Program-made: the position numbers and the translations under genes
Source of the DNA: Streptomyces sp. AC1-42W
Lineage (GTDB): Bacteria; Actinomycetota; Actinomycetes; Streptomycetales; Streptomycetaceae
Direction: 5' to 3'
Assembly: GCF_003248355.1 (NCBI RefSeq)
Contig: NZ_QKWY01000001.1
Coordinates: forward strand, 3,864,001-3,928,000
Length of the DNA: 64,000 nt
Shown: in pieces, positions 1 through 7,618 of the stretch
Layout: the number at the start of each line of letters is the position of its first letter
How positions within the stretch are numbered: the stretch's first letter is position 1
The notes under the pieces: model-generated
What the model was told of the DNA's origin: nothing
Seen by the model: only the letters and a program-made list of their open reading frames with translations
Database searches by the model: none

Positions 1-2
1 GC

Positions 3-1115
3 CTGCGCCCCGCCGTCCCGTTCTCCATCCTCGCGGTGATCGCCGCCACGTCGGCGGCCCAGCTCTTCGACCTGGACGACGCCGCCCCGATCGGCGCGTT
101 GCCCTCCGGACTGCCCGCACCCTCGCTCGCCTTCCTCGACCTGTCCACGCTGGGCTCGCTCCTCGCACCTGCCATCGCGGTCGCCGCCCTGGCGGCGCTG
201 GAGTCGCTGCTGTCGGCGACCGTCGCGGACGGCATGACGGTGGGCCAGCAGCACGACCCGGACAAGGAACTGTTCGGCCAAGGCATCGCGAACCTGGCCG
301 CGCCGCTGTTCGGCGGTGTGCCCGCCACCGCGGCGATCGCCCGGACCGCCGTCAACGTGCGCACCGGCGCGGGCTCGCGGCTGGCCGCGCTCACCCACGC
401 CGCCGTGCTGGCCGTCATCGTCTTCGCCGCCGCGCCCCTCGTCTCCAAGATCCCGCTCGCCGCGCTGGCCGGGGTGCTGCTGGCCACCGCGATCCGCATG
501 GTGGAGGTCGGAGCGCTGCGGGCGATGGCGCGGGCCACCCGCTCGGACGCCGCCGTGCTCATCCTGACCGCCCTCGCCACGCTCGCCCTGGACCTCGTCT
601 ACGCGGTCATCATCGGCCTGGCCGTGGCCGGGGCGCTGGCGCTGCGGGCGGTGGCCGGCCAGGCGCGCATGGACCGGGTCGACTTCCGCGCGGACCTGCC
701 CGCCGGGCACAGCGACGAGGAACACGCCCTGCTGGCCGAGCACATAGTGGCCTACCGGATCGACGGCCCGCTGTTCTTCGCCGGCGCCCACCGCTTCCTG
801 CTGGAGCTGTCCGAGGTGTCCGGCGTACGGGTCGTGATCCTGCGGATGTCGCGGGTCTCGACGATGGACGCCACCGGGGCCCTGGTCCTCAAGGACGCGG
901 TGCAGAAGCTGAACCGGCGCGGCATCGCCGTACTCGTGTCCGGCGTACGCCCCGGTCAGCGCCGGGCCCTGGAGTCGGTCGGCGCGCTCGACCTGCTGCG
1001 GCGCGACGGCCGGGAGTACGCCACCCCGGCGGAGGCCGTCGCCGGGGCCCGCACCCACCTCCACCGGGAGGGGCTGCTGTCCGCCGGCCCCGTGTGCGAA
1101 GGGGCCGGCCGATGA
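3..1115 (+). CDS. SulP-family inorganic anion transporter, C-terminal part (5' end outside window)
   Basis: The frame is open from the window edge, so the gene starts upstream. About 370 residues are visible. The first part holds several hydrophobic segments of the SulP membrane domain, including the conserved stretch around 'FGQGIANLAAPLFGGVPATA' and a following long alanine/valine-rich helix. The last 130 residues form a cytoplasmic STAS domain, with the 'MDATGALVLKDAV' segment typical of STAS folds. SulP proteins move sulfate, bicarbonate or other anions across the membrane; the substrate cannot be read from this part. The stop overlaps the next start (ATGA), so the three downstream-reading genes probably form one transcript with it. 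Confidence 0.9.
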   Translation: MRPAVPFSILAVIAATSAAQLFDLDDAAPIGALPSGLPAPSLAFLDLSTLGSLLAPAIAVAALAALESLLSATVADGMTVGQQHDPDKELFGQGIANLAAPLFGGVPATAAIARTAVNVRTGAGSRLAALTHAAVLAVIVFAAAPLVSKIPLAALAGVLLATAIRMVEVGALRAMARATRSDAAVLILTALATLALDLVYAVIIGLAVAGALALRAVAGQARMDRVDFRADLPAGHSDEEHALLAEHIVAYRIDGPLFFAGAHRFLLELSEVSGVRVVILRMSRVSTMDATGALVLKDAVQKLNRRGIAVLVSGVRPGQRRALESVGALDLLRRDGREYATPAEAVAGARTHLHREGLLSAGPVCEGAGR

Positions 1116-1525
1116 ACGACCCCGTCCGCAGCATGATCGACGTACCCGGAAGCGAAGCACTGTGGCTGCTCGGCGGCTGCGGCCACGGCAGCCTGGTGTT
1201 CGTCCAGCACGAGACGCCCGTCCTCCGCCCGGCCGTGCACGTCCTGGAGTACGGGCAGCTCGTCATCCGTACGCCCGCGCAGGCCTCCGCCCTGGAGCGC
1301 CGCCCCGTGCTCACGTACCACGCGCAGACGGTCGGGGCGCCGGGCGGCCAGGGCTGGAACGTCACCGCCACCGGCCCGGCCGGGCTCATCACCGACCCGG
1401 ACGAGGCGGCGCACTACCGCCGTACGCTGCCCGGCTGGACGTACGGCCCGCACGACACCCTGCTCCGCATCCGCCCGCAGACCGTGAGCGGCTTCCGCCT
1501 GGAGCGTACGGAGGCGGGCCGGTGA
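1112..1525 (+). CDS. Pyridoxamine 5'-phosphate oxidase-like flavin/split-barrel protein
   Basis: A 137-residue protein whose ATG overlaps the stop of the SulP gene (ATGA), which argues for translational coupling and fixes the start. The sequence 'SEALWLLGGCGHGSLVFVQH' and the later 'GWNVTATGPAGLITDPDEA' segment resemble small split-barrel proteins of the PNPOx/nitroimidazole-reductase-like group common in actinobacteria, which often bind FMN, F420 or haem. No catalytic assignment is possible from the sequence. It is followed, again with a GTGA overlap, by a HATPase protein. The family call is moderate; the physiological role is unknown. Confidence 0.6.
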   Translation: MNDPVRSMIDVPGSEALWLLGGCGHGSLVFVQHETPVLRPAVHVLEYGQLVIRTPAQASALERRPVLTYHAQTVGAPGGQGWNVTATGPAGLITDPDEAAHYRRTLPGWTYGPHDTLLRIRPQTVSGFRLERTEAGR

Positions 1526-1941
1526 ACCCCCGACTGGAGACCCTTCCGCTGCGCCATGTGCTGACGCTGCCCACGATGGGCGCGGCGGTCCGCATCGCCC
1601 GCGAGACCACGGAACAGGTTCTGGCCGAGTGGGGCATCAACCGAGGCCACCCCGCCGTCGATCCTGCCCTGCTGATCCTGTCCGAACTGGTGGCCAACGG
1701 CGTCCAGCACGCCGCCGCCCTGTCGCCGAACCTCACGGTCATCTACGCGGCCGGCGCGCACACGTTCGCCTTCGGCGTCCACGACCGACACCCCCATCAG
1801 CCCGCCCTCCGCTCCTCGCTCACCGAGACCGGCGGCCTGGGCACGGTGATGGAACTGACCCTGGGGCTGGGCGGTACGGCTGTCATCCGCGGCGACGCGG
1901 ACGGCAAGGGCAAGAGCATCTGGATCACCCTCCCCCTGTAG
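1522..1941 (+). CDS. ATP-binding protein of the anti-sigma-factor/HATPase type
   Basis: A 139-residue protein starting at a GTG that overlaps the previous stop (GTGA); longer upstream reading in this frame lies inside the previous gene and is not used. The N-box is visible as 'ILSELVANGVQHA', and a glycine-rich lid region follows ('TETGGLGTVMELTLGLGG'). This is the small GHKL/HATPase_c_2 fold of RsbW/SpoIIAB-like kinases, very abundant in Streptomyces, which usually bind a sigma or anti-anti-sigma factor. No partner gene lies beside it. It is probably co-transcribed with the SulP gene, whose STAS domain is related to anti-anti-sigma factors; a functional link is only a guess. Confidence 0.75.
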   Translation: MNPRLETLPLRHVLTLPTMGAAVRIARETTEQVLAEWGINRGHPAVDPALLILSELVANGVQHAAALSPNLTVIYAAGAHTFAFGVHDRHPHQPALRSSLTETGGLGTVMELTLGLGGTAVIRGDADGKGKSIWITLPL

Positions 1942-1978
1942 AAGCCCGTCAGAAACAAGGCAAGGAAGCAACAACCTC

Positions 1979-2338
1979 ATGAGCGACGACACCCAGCCGC
2001 TGCCGCCGTGCCCCGAGTGCTCCAGCGCGTACACCTACGAGATGGGCGCCCTCCTGGTCTGCCCGGAGTGCGGCCACGAGTGGTCGCCCGCGCCGGCCGA
2101 AGGCACCGGCGGCGACGACGGGGTGATCAGGGACGCGGTCGGCAACGTACTCGCCGACGGCGACACCGTCACCGTGGTCAGGACACTGAAGGTCAAGGGC
2201 AGCCCCTCCGGCATCAAGGCCGGAACGAAGGTGCGCAACATCCGCCTGGTCGACGGCGTGGACGGCCACGACATCGACTGCAAGATCGACGGATTCGGCT
2301 CCATGCAGCTCAAGTCCAGCGTGGTCAAGAAGGCCTGA
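1979..2338 (+). CDS. yjdM: Zinc-ribbon protein YjdM/PhnA family
   Basis: A 119-residue protein with an N-terminal zinc ribbon (CPEC near residue 12 and CPEC near residue 30), followed by the PhnA/YjdM domain, recognisable by 'VIRDAVGNVLADGDTVTVV' and the C-terminal 'DIDCKIDGFGSMQLKSSVVK'. The length matches the family. Despite the old name (alkylphosphonate uptake protein PhnA) there is no evidence for a role in phosphonate use, and no phn genes lie nearby. The start has a purine-rich upstream sequence (ggaagca). It lies 37 bp after the HATPase gene and may be the last gene of that transcript. Confidence 0.88.
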   Translation: MSDDTQPLPPCPECSSAYTYEMGALLVCPECGHEWSPAPAEGTGGDDGVIRDAVGNVLADGDTVTVVRTLKVKGSPSGIKAGTKVRNIRLVDGVDGHDIDCKIDGFGSMQLKSSVVKKA

Positions 2339-2341
2339 CCC

Positions 2342-2400
2342 GCCTTGAACCGCAATTTTCGGTCATCTCCCCTTCTAGGTGCCTTGAACTTCAATTCCGG
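2342..2400 (+). repeat. Imperfect direct repeat in promoter region
   Basis: Two copies of a 20-21 base motif, at 2342-2362 and 2381-2400, share GCCTTGAAC and CAATT and end in CGG. They start 39 bp apart and lie about 140-200 bp upstream of the 99-residue gene at 2542. A -10-like TATAAG sits at 2462-2467. The repeat could be a double operator or part of a promoter; this is inference. Confidence 0.4.
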
Positions 2401-2541
2401 ACTTTCCGCGTAGAAATCCAGTCACCCGAAAGACTCTGCGTCACGACCCGTGGGCGCTGTGTATAAGTTCTGCGGTGGTTTCGGGCGGCTGTCGTGGTCC
2501 GGGCCGAAGGCTCATCCATCGAATCTGAAGGGGAAAGTCAC

Positions 2542-2841
2542 ATGGCTGACATCGATCTCGGATTGGCGACGGACTGGGAAGAGGGAGAGACGCACGGGCG
2601 CGTTCAACTGCGCCAGAACCAGGTCTATCCGGGGTCGCCCAAGAAGGACGTCCTCATCAGCTCCCCGGTGAGCATCGAGCTGTCGGTGAACACGAACTAC
2701 TCCAGTTCACAGGAGGCCGACAAGATCTACTTCACGACCCACCACGGCTCGACGAAGAAGATCATCGCGGTGCTCGACTCCGACGGCAACCTGCACATAG
2801 CCGGCCGGCTGATCACCGACCAGAAGGACCTGCAGTACTGA
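2542..2841 (+). CDS. Small conserved hypothetical protein (DUF6342-like)
   Basis: A 99-residue acidic protein beginning MADIDLGLATDWEEGE. The ATG is chosen because the purine-rich GAAGGGGAAAG lies just upstream. The sequence alternates short hydrophobic and polar stretches ('DVLISSPVSIELSVNTNYSS', then 'KIIAVLDSDGNLHIAGRLI') that look like beta strands. There is no signal peptide or membrane segment. It resembles a small Streptomyces-restricted family I associate with DUF6342, but this is from memory and weak. It has its own A+T-richer upstream region with direct repeats, and a strong terminator follows, so it is likely monocistronic. Function unknown. Confidence 0.65.
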   Translation: MADIDLGLATDWEEGETHGRVQLRQNQVYPGSPKKDVLISSPVSIELSVNTNYSSSQEADKIYFTTHHGSTKKIIAVLDSDGNLHIAGRLITDQKDLQY

Positions 2842-2878
2842 GGAATCCCCGCCCGGGGCAACCACTCGGCACAGCACG

Positions 2879-2910
2879 GGGCCCGCTCGGCCAATCAAGC
2901 CGGCGGGCCC
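2879..2910 (+). terminator. Rho-independent-type hairpin
   Basis: A GC-rich inverted repeat: GGGCCCGC-TCGGC, a seven-base loop, then GCCG-GCGGGCCC, followed by TTCC. It lies 37 bp after the stop of the 99-residue gene and can also serve the convergent gene at 2940. Confidence 0.7.
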
Positions 2911-2939
2911 TTCCGTCACGGGGATCTGTCGGCCACCCC

Positions 2940-3588
2940 CTAGTCGGCGACGTTGAAGCGTTCGAGGATGTGCTGCGGGTTCTCGATCTCGTCGACGAGG
3001 GCGACGGCGTAGTCCTCGGTGGAGATGTGGCTCCGGCCCTCGGCGTCGGTGACCAGGTCATCGAGGCCGGTGCGGTAGTCACCGGTGCGTTCGCCGGGCT
3101 GGATGGTGGCGGCGGGGCTGAGGTTGGTCCAGCGGATGTCGGTGACGGTGCGGTAGTAGTCGAGCGCGTCACCGTGGGCGTGCATGATCTGCAAGAGGAA
3201 TTCCGGCAGCCCTTCGGCGTCCCAGACCTGCTTGCCGTCGGGGGTGCGGAGTGACCCGGCCCCGCCGACCGTGATGAGCCGTGGGGCGTCGGCGCCGAGC
3301 GGGCGGAGCCCGGCGACGAGGGACTTCGCGGCGGGCTCGATGGTGGCGAGGTGGCCGGGCCCGTCCCCGCCGCCGACGGCGCTGACGACGACGTCCTGCC
3401 CCTCGACCCGCCGTCACGGACCGCGGGTCGAGGACATCGCCCTGGACGACGGTCAGATGGGGGTGCGACACGGTGACCTTGGCGGGGTCACGGACGACGG
3501 CGGTGACCAGATGGCCGCGGTCCAGGGCCTCGCGCAGCACACAGCTGCCGATCGTGCCGTTGGCGCCGAAGAGAGCGATCTTTGCCAC
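2940..3588 (-). pseudogene. NAD(P)H-binding (YwnB/NmrA-like) oxidoreductase, frameshifted
   Basis: From the GTG at 3588 (preceded by GAGGAG) the protein starts with a Rossmann motif 'IALFGANGTIGS' and continues to 'VVQGDVLDPRSVT'. The frame is then lost. Removing one C from the CCC run at 3407-3409 restores 'AVEGQDVVVSAVGGGDGPG' and the rest of a YwnB-like NAD(P)-binding protein down to 'HILERFNVAD', about 215 residues, the usual family length. The damage is therefore one extra base in a homopolymer, either a real mutation or an assembly error. The family binds NAD(P) and is often annotated as NAD-dependent epimerase/reductase; the substrate is unknown. Confidence 0.8.
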
Positions 3589-3844
3589 GAGGGGCTCCTC
3601 ACAGTACGGGGGAGTGGGGGACCGGCGGCACGGAGTCCACGGGCGCACGCGGCAGGGAAGCCCGCCCAGCGGACGAGAACACACACCACACGATCCTTCC
3701 GGAGGTCGACAGACCGGATCGTGATCTTCGTAGCGGTCCGGCCGCGTCCGGGCGGGCCGACGTGCCGGGGATTCACTCCGAAGCGTAGAAAATCAGACCG
3801 CGCTCGCGCTGCCGCGAGGCGCGCATCCACCACGCACCAGCGGT
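3589..3844. other. Intergenic region with an inverted repeat
   Basis: About 250 bp between two minus-strand genes without a convincing ORF. An 8-bp perfect inverted repeat, CACGATCC at 3689-3696 and GGATCGTG at 3716-3723, lies about 100 bp upstream of the frameshifted oxidoreductase. It could be an operator for that gene or part of a terminator for the permease; nothing decides between them. Confidence 0.35.
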
Positions 3845-5137
3845 TCAGCGAGGGCGGCGCCACCGTGACGAGCCGGTCAGCACACGGCGCACCCGGTACG
3901 CGACGGCCCCGGCGAGCAGGACGGCGCCGCCCGTGAGCACGGCGGACAGGGGAAGGGCGAAGGCCAGTACGAGGCAGCCCGCGAGGCCGACGACGGGGAT
4001 GATCCGGGCCGGGCGGCCCTCCGCCGGGCGGAGGGTCCAGGCGGAGGCGTTGGCGATGGCGTAGTAGGCGAGGACGCCGAAGGACGAGAACCCGATCACG
4101 CCCCGGATGTCCGTGGTCGCGGCGGCCACGGCGACGACCGCCCCGACGACGAGTTCGGCACGGTGGGGGACCTTGAAGCGCGGGTGCACGGCGGCCAGGG
4201 CATGGGGGAGATGGTGGTCCCGGGCCATAGCCAGGGTGGTGCGGGAGACACCGAGGATCAGGGCGAGCAGAGACCCGAGAGCCGCGACGGCCGCGCCGGC
4301 ACCCACGACGGGGACGAGCAGGTCGGCACCGGCGGCGCGCGCGGCCTCCGTCAGCGGCGCTCCGGCCGCGGCGAGGCCGTCCGGGCCCAGGACCAGCAGG
4401 ACCGACACGGCGACGAGGGCGTAGACGCCGACGGTGATGCCCAGGGCGATCGGAATGGCGCGCGGGATCGTGCGCGCCGGGTCGCGCACCTCTTCGCCGA
4501 GGGTGGCGATGCGGGCGTAACCGGCGAACGCGAAGAACAACAGCCCGGCCGCCTGGAGCACCCCGCCCGCCGTCACGTCCGCACCGACGTCCAGACGCAC
4601 CGTCTCCACGCTGCCGGAGGTCAGGAAGACGACCACGATGACGGCGAGGACCGTCAGGACGACGGTCACGATGGCCCGGGTGAGCAGGGCCGACTTCTGA
4701 ACCCCCGCGTAGTTGACCGCCGTCAGGACCACCACGGCGGCCACCGCGACCGCGTGGGTCCGGCCGGGCCAGAGGTAGGCGCCCACGGTGAGGGCCATGG
4801 CCGCGCAGGAGGCCGTCTTGCCCACCACGAACGCCCAGCCGGCCAGATAGCCCCAGAACTCGCCCAAGCGCTCGCGCCCATACACGTAGGTGCCGCCGGA
4901 GGCCGGGTAGAGCGCCGCGAGCCGGGCGGAGGAAGTGGCGTTGCAGTAGGCCACGACCGCGGCCAGCGCGAGGCCGAGCAGCAGACCGGAACCGGCCGCG
5001 CGCGCCGCCGGCGCCAGCGAGGCGAAGATCCCCGCACCGATCATCGAACCCAGCCCGATCAGTACCGCGTCCGCCATCCCCAGCCTCCGCTGGAGCTCGT
5101 CCGGAACCCTCGGGGCGGGCCTGGATGCCTTGCTCAA
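3845..5137 (-). CDS. APC-superfamily amino acid permease
   Basis: A 430-residue integral membrane protein with about 12 hydrophobic segments. TM1 contains the APC signature 'GLGSMIGAGIFASLAPAARA', where the unwound helix binds the substrate, and TM3 has 'LYPASGGTYVYGRERLGEFWG', as in basic/neutral amino acid permeases (YfnA/CAT-like). 'LFFAFAGYARIATLGEEVRDP' is the conserved TM6 and loop. It starts at TTG (5137). The hydrophilic N-terminus 'SKASRPAPRVPDELQRRLG' is typical. It is a single gene with no biosynthetic partner, so the substrate is unknown; a cationic or branched-chain amino acid is a reasonable guess from the family. Confidence 0.88.
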   Translation of the reverse strand: MSKASRPAPRVPDELQRRLGMADAVLIGLGSMIGAGIFASLAPAARAAGSGLLLGLALAAVVAYCNATSSARLAALYPASGGTYVYGRERLGEFWGYLAGWAFVVGKTASCAAMALTVGAYLWPGRTHAVAVAAVVVLTAVNYAGVQKSALLTRAIVTVVLTVLAVIVVVFLTSGSVETVRLDVGADVTAGGVLQAAGLLFFAFAGYARIATLGEEVRDPARTIPRAIPIALGITVGVYALVAVSVLLVLGPDGLAAAGAPLTEAARAAGADLLVPVVGAGAAVAALGSLLALILGVSRTTLAMARDHHLPHALAAVHPRFKVPHRAELVVGAVVAVAAATTDIRGVIGFSSFGVLAYYAIANASAWTLRPAEGRPARIIPVVGLAGCLVLAFALPLSAVLTGGAVLLAGAVAYRVRRVLTGSSRWRRPR

Positions 5138-5633
5138 CCTGGTGCTCCCTCAACGACGGCCGCAACGAAGGCTTCAACGACGGCCTCAACGGCGGGCGCG
5201 GACCGGCGGGTCCGTGTTCCGCGCGCACGATAGGCCACGGACGTGAACGCGCCGTGCCGAAACGGCGCGCGCGCAGGACCCAGGACATCTCCGCTGTTCA
5301 CCGCGGTGACGAGCCCGATAATCGGTTGACGCCCGCCGAAGGGCGATTGCTACGGTGAGGCGTTCTGTCGGACCACCGGGCCTGCTGCGCCCCTCAAGGG
5401 AGTGAATTTTGTGCCCACGGCCCTCGCCGCGCGCGCCTCGCTGCACGGCCCCAGCTGCCACGTCCTCCTGACCCGTCCCGCTCGGACGACTACCGGATGC
5501 GGCATTCCGATGCTGTGACCTGCCCACACGCCCGTCATTCCCGCGCGCCGCGGGATACGGCGGTGTGTCTTCGGCGAGGCCGCTCGGCCTGCTCTTGCTG
5601 TCATGACCGACTTCTCAGCAAGGAGCCCTCCGG
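5138..5633. other. Divergent intergenic region upstream of the RNHCP genes
   Basis: Roughly 500 bp between the permease start and the first RNHCP gene. Near the permease there is a short repeated CAACGA(C/A)GGC motif (5151-5190). A TTGACG at 5326-5331 and a TACGGT at 5351-5356 could be a promoter for the plus strand, although the 19-bp spacing is long. A short ORF with a ribosome site follows at 5411. No other gene is supported. Confidence 0.4.
5411..5518 (+). CDS. Possible leader peptide upstream of the RNHCP genes
   Basis: A 35-codon ORF starting at GTG, with AAGGGAG about 9 bases upstream, inside the presumed 5' transcript of the RNHCP pair and downstream of the candidate promoter near 5326-5356. 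The peptide contains two cysteines ('GPSCHVLL', 'TTGCGIPML'). It might act as a regulatory leader or be chance; no attenuator hairpin was identified with confidence. Kept because its ribosome site is good and the untranslated space is otherwise unexplained. Confidence 0.28.
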   Translation: MPTALAARASLHGPSCHVLLTRPARTTTGCGIPML

Positions 5634-6014
5634 GTGTCCAATTCCGACAAGACTTCCTCCCACGCCCAGAACACCGTTCTGGCCGGCACCTTCGTCTGCG
5701 CGTGGTGCGGCCTGACCGTGTCCGCCGTCAGTGGCGACGGCACACGGCGCAACCACTGCCCGTCGTGCCTGCACTCGCAGCACGTCCTCGACCATGCCGA
5801 GGGCGGCCCCAGCGAGTGCCACGGCCGGATGTCGCCGATCTCCGTCGCCGTGCTGCGTACCGGCGACTGGATGGTCATCCACCGTTGCGTGCGCTGCGAC
5901 GAACTGACCTCCAACCCCATCTGCACCGACGACAACCAGCTCATCCTCATGCGCATGGCCGTACGGCCGCTGGCACAACCACCGTTCCCGCTCGAAGCAT
6001 TCGGCGACCTGTAG
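5634..6014 (+). CDS. RNHCP-domain zinc-binding protein (first copy)
   Basis: A 126-residue protein with the full RNHCP signature: FVCAWCGLTVS near residue 20, RRNHCPSCLHSQHV near residue 40, ECHGRM near residue 60 and HRCVRCDELTSN near residue 83, then DDNQLILMRMA. The four Cys pairs plus His suggest one or two zinc sites. The GTG start has AAGGAG eight bases upstream. Nothing is established about the function of this family; it has been noticed in actinobacteria and other Gram-positives. It is followed after 19 bp by a paralogue, so the two are one operon. The copies differ mostly at their ends, which suggests an old duplication. Confidence 0.9.
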   Translation: MSNSDKTSSHAQNTVLAGTFVCAWCGLTVSAVSGDGTRRNHCPSCLHSQHVLDHAEGGPSECHGRMSPISVAVLRTGDWMVIHRCVRCDELTSNPICTDDNQLILMRMAVRPLAQPPFPLEAFGDL

Positions 6015-6033
6015 ACCGGAAGGAGAAGAACCC

Positions 6034-6465
6034 GTGCCGAGACGAGCGAACAACTCCAGCAGACGTACGCAGAAAACGCGGCGGCCCCAGCGGCACAAGG
6101 ACGTCCTGCACCGCCAGGGAGGGCACCGGCGCAACGATTTCAGGTGCGTGGGATGCCGACTGGACGTGTCCTTGGACGCGCCCGGCACCACCCACCGCAA
6201 TCACTGCCCCAACTGCCTGGCCAGCCTGCACGTCGACCGCCGGATTCCGGGTGACCGGGCGGCGGTCTGCCGGGGGCGGATGGAAGCACTGAGCATGTCC
6301 GTACGGCCCGACGGTGAGTGGATGATCATTCACCAGTGCCAGTCCTGCGACGAACTCAGCGCCAACCGCATCGCCGGCGACGACAACGCGCTGGCCCTGG
6401 TGCGGCTCGCGCTGAAACCGCTGCGGGACAGCAGCGTCGCCCGCCGGACGCTGCTCCAGCTCTGA
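6034..6465 (+). CDS. RNHCP-domain zinc-binding protein (second copy)
   Basis: A 143-residue paralogue of the preceding gene, with a basic N-terminal tail of about 35 residues (MPRRANNSSRRTQKTRRPQR) that the first copy lacks. The tail may bind nucleic acid. The RNHCP core follows: FRCVGCRLDVS, HRNHCPNCLASLHVD, VCRGRM, HQCQSCDELSANRIAGDDN. The GTG start at 6034 has GGAAGGAGAAG upstream. A near-perfect terminator hairpin begins 20 bp after the stop, so this gene ends the operon. The basic tail in one copy only suggests the two proteins have different partners. Function unknown. Confidence 0.9.
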   Translation: MPRRANNSSRRTQKTRRPQRHKDVLHRQGGHRRNDFRCVGCRLDVSLDAPGTTHRNHCPNCLASLHVDRRIPGDRAAVCRGRMEALSMSVRPDGEWMIIHQCQSCDELSANRIAGDDNALALVRLALKPLRDSSVARRTLLQL

Positions 6466-6485
6466 CCTGACCGGGGCCACGCGAA

Positions 6486-6529
6486 GGGGGGCGGCGTACG
6501 GGCATGAACGTGCCCGTACGCCGCCCCCC
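6486..6529 (+). terminator. Strong intrinsic terminator
   Basis: A perfect 19-bp inverted repeat: GGGGGGCGGCGTACGGGCA at 6486-6504, the loop TGAACG, then TGCCCGTACGCCGCCCCCC at 6511-6529, followed by CTTCTTT. It closes the RNHCP operon. Confidence 0.88.
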
Positions 6530-6556
6530 CTTCTTTGGTCGACTTGGTTCGCTTTA

Positions 6557-6598
6557 TTGACACTTCACGCGAAGACCGTACCGTTGGGAGCGCTCCCA
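6557..6598 (+). promoter_or_regulatory. Promoter with CebR-type operator upstream of the AA10 gene
   Basis: A TTGACA at 6557-6562 and a TACCGT at 6579-6584 (16-bp spacer) form a plausible promoter. Directly after the -10 lies the perfect palindrome TGGGAGCGCTCCCA (6585-6598), which matches the established CebR (LacI family) operator that represses cellulose-use genes in Streptomyces until cello-oligosaccharides are present. The downstream oxidase gene starts 35 bp later, so repression by blocking initiation is expected. Confidence 0.85.
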
Positions 6599-6632
6599 TA
6601 GCAGCTTTGTCACTGGAAGGAGTTCCCCCCAC

Positions 6633-7307
6633 ATGCACACCAGAATCCCGTTAACCGGGCGTTCGAGGTCGTACTTCCGCCGCCCCCTCCAGGCACTCGT
6701 CATGGCGTTCGCCGTCGTCGCCGGCGCGCTGGCCTGGTCGACCCCCGCCCAGGCCCACGGCACGATCGTCGGCCCCGCCTCCCGCGCGTACCAGTGCTGG
6801 GAGACGTGGGGCAGCCACCACATGGACCCGGCCATGCAGACGCAGGACCCCATGTGCTGGCAGGCATGGCAGGCCAACAGCGACACCATGTGGAACTGGA
6901 TGAGCGCTCTGCGCGACGGACTCGGCGGCCAGTTCCAGGCGAAGACCCCCGACGGCACGCTCTGCAGCAACAACCTGTCCCGGAACGCCGGCCTGGACAA
7001 GCCGGGGGCGTGGAAGACCACCACGGTCGGCAACAACTTCTCGGTGCACCTGCGCGACCAGGCCGCCCACGGCGCCGACTACTTCAAGGTCTACGTGAGC
7101 AAGCAGGGCTTCGACCCCACGACCCAGACGCTGGGCTGGGGCAACCTCGACTTCATCACGCAGACCGGCAGCTACGCGCCGGCGAACGACATCACGTTCC
7201 CCGTGCAGACCTCCGGCTACTCCGGACACCACGTCCTGTTCGTGATCTGGCAGGCGTCCCACCTCGACCAGGCCTACATGTGGTGCAGCGACGTGAACTT
7301 CGGCTGA
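6633..7307 (+). CDS. Secreted lytic polysaccharide monooxygenase, AA10 family
   Basis: A 224-residue protein with a long signal peptide (basic n-region, hydrophobic 'ALVMAFAVVAGALAWS', then TPAQA|HGT). Cleavage exposes the mandatory N-terminal His of the copper histidine brace; the second brace His is likely in 'NNFSVHLRDQAAHGADYF'. Cys residues at CWE, MCW, LCS and WCS fit the conserved disulfides. AA10 enzymes oxidatively cleave crystalline cellulose or chitin; there is no separate carbohydrate-binding module. The CebR operator just upstream points to control by cellulose breakdown products, so cellulose is the more likely substrate. A GGAAGGAG ribosome site precedes the ATG. Confidence 0.93.
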   Translation: MHTRIPLTGRSRSYFRRPLQALVMAFAVVAGALAWSTPAQAHGTIVGPASRAYQCWETWGSHHMDPAMQTQDPMCWQAWQANSDTMWNWMSALRDGLGGQFQAKTPDGTLCSNNLSRNAGLDKPGAWKTTTVGNNFSVHLRDQAAHGADYFKVYVSKQGFDPTTQTLGWGNLDFITQTGSYAPANDITFPVQTSGYSGHHVLFVIWQASHLDQAYMWCSDVNFG

Positions 7308-7372
7308 GCCGAGGAGCGCCACACCCGGCACCCGCCCCCACCGGGCGCCGCTGAGCCGCCGCCCGGCCGACC

Positions 7373-7414
7373 GAGCCCTGTCGGGACAAGGAACACCTTG
7401 CCCCGGCAGGGCTC
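7373..7414 (+). terminator. Terminator-like hairpin after the AA10 gene
   Basis: Arms GAGCCCTGTCGGGACAAGG and CCTTGCCCCGGCAGGGCTC around AACA, 19 positions with two mismatches. It lies 66 bp after the stop. There is no T-run, as is common in Streptomyces. Confidence 0.65.
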
Positions 7415-7549
7415 CCCGCGCACCAGGCCGCCCGCGGCCCCCAAGGCGGCAAAGTCCGTGGTGGCGCGGCGAGGAGTCCGGCATCATCCCCGTGTGATGG
7501 TGACGCGAACCGCTCCGAAGATCTCTCCGCCGCCGACTCCGCGCCCCGG

Positions 7550-7603
7550 CCGGTCGGTGGGTCTGGGCCGGTTGGTGGGCCTGGGCCGGTCGGTGGGTCT
7601 GGG
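7550..7603 (+). repeat. 18-bp tandem repeat, three copies
   Basis: Three head-to-tail copies of CCGGTCGGTGGGTCTGGG (7550-7567, 7568-7585 with two changes, 7586-7603) directly upstream of the gene at 7619. Copies 1 and 3 are identical. Read in frame the unit would encode repeated RSVGLG, but no ribosome site supports translation. It is probably a slipped-strand repeat in the 311-bp leader. Confidence 0.7.
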
Positions 7604-7618
7604 CCGGGCGCCCGCGCG

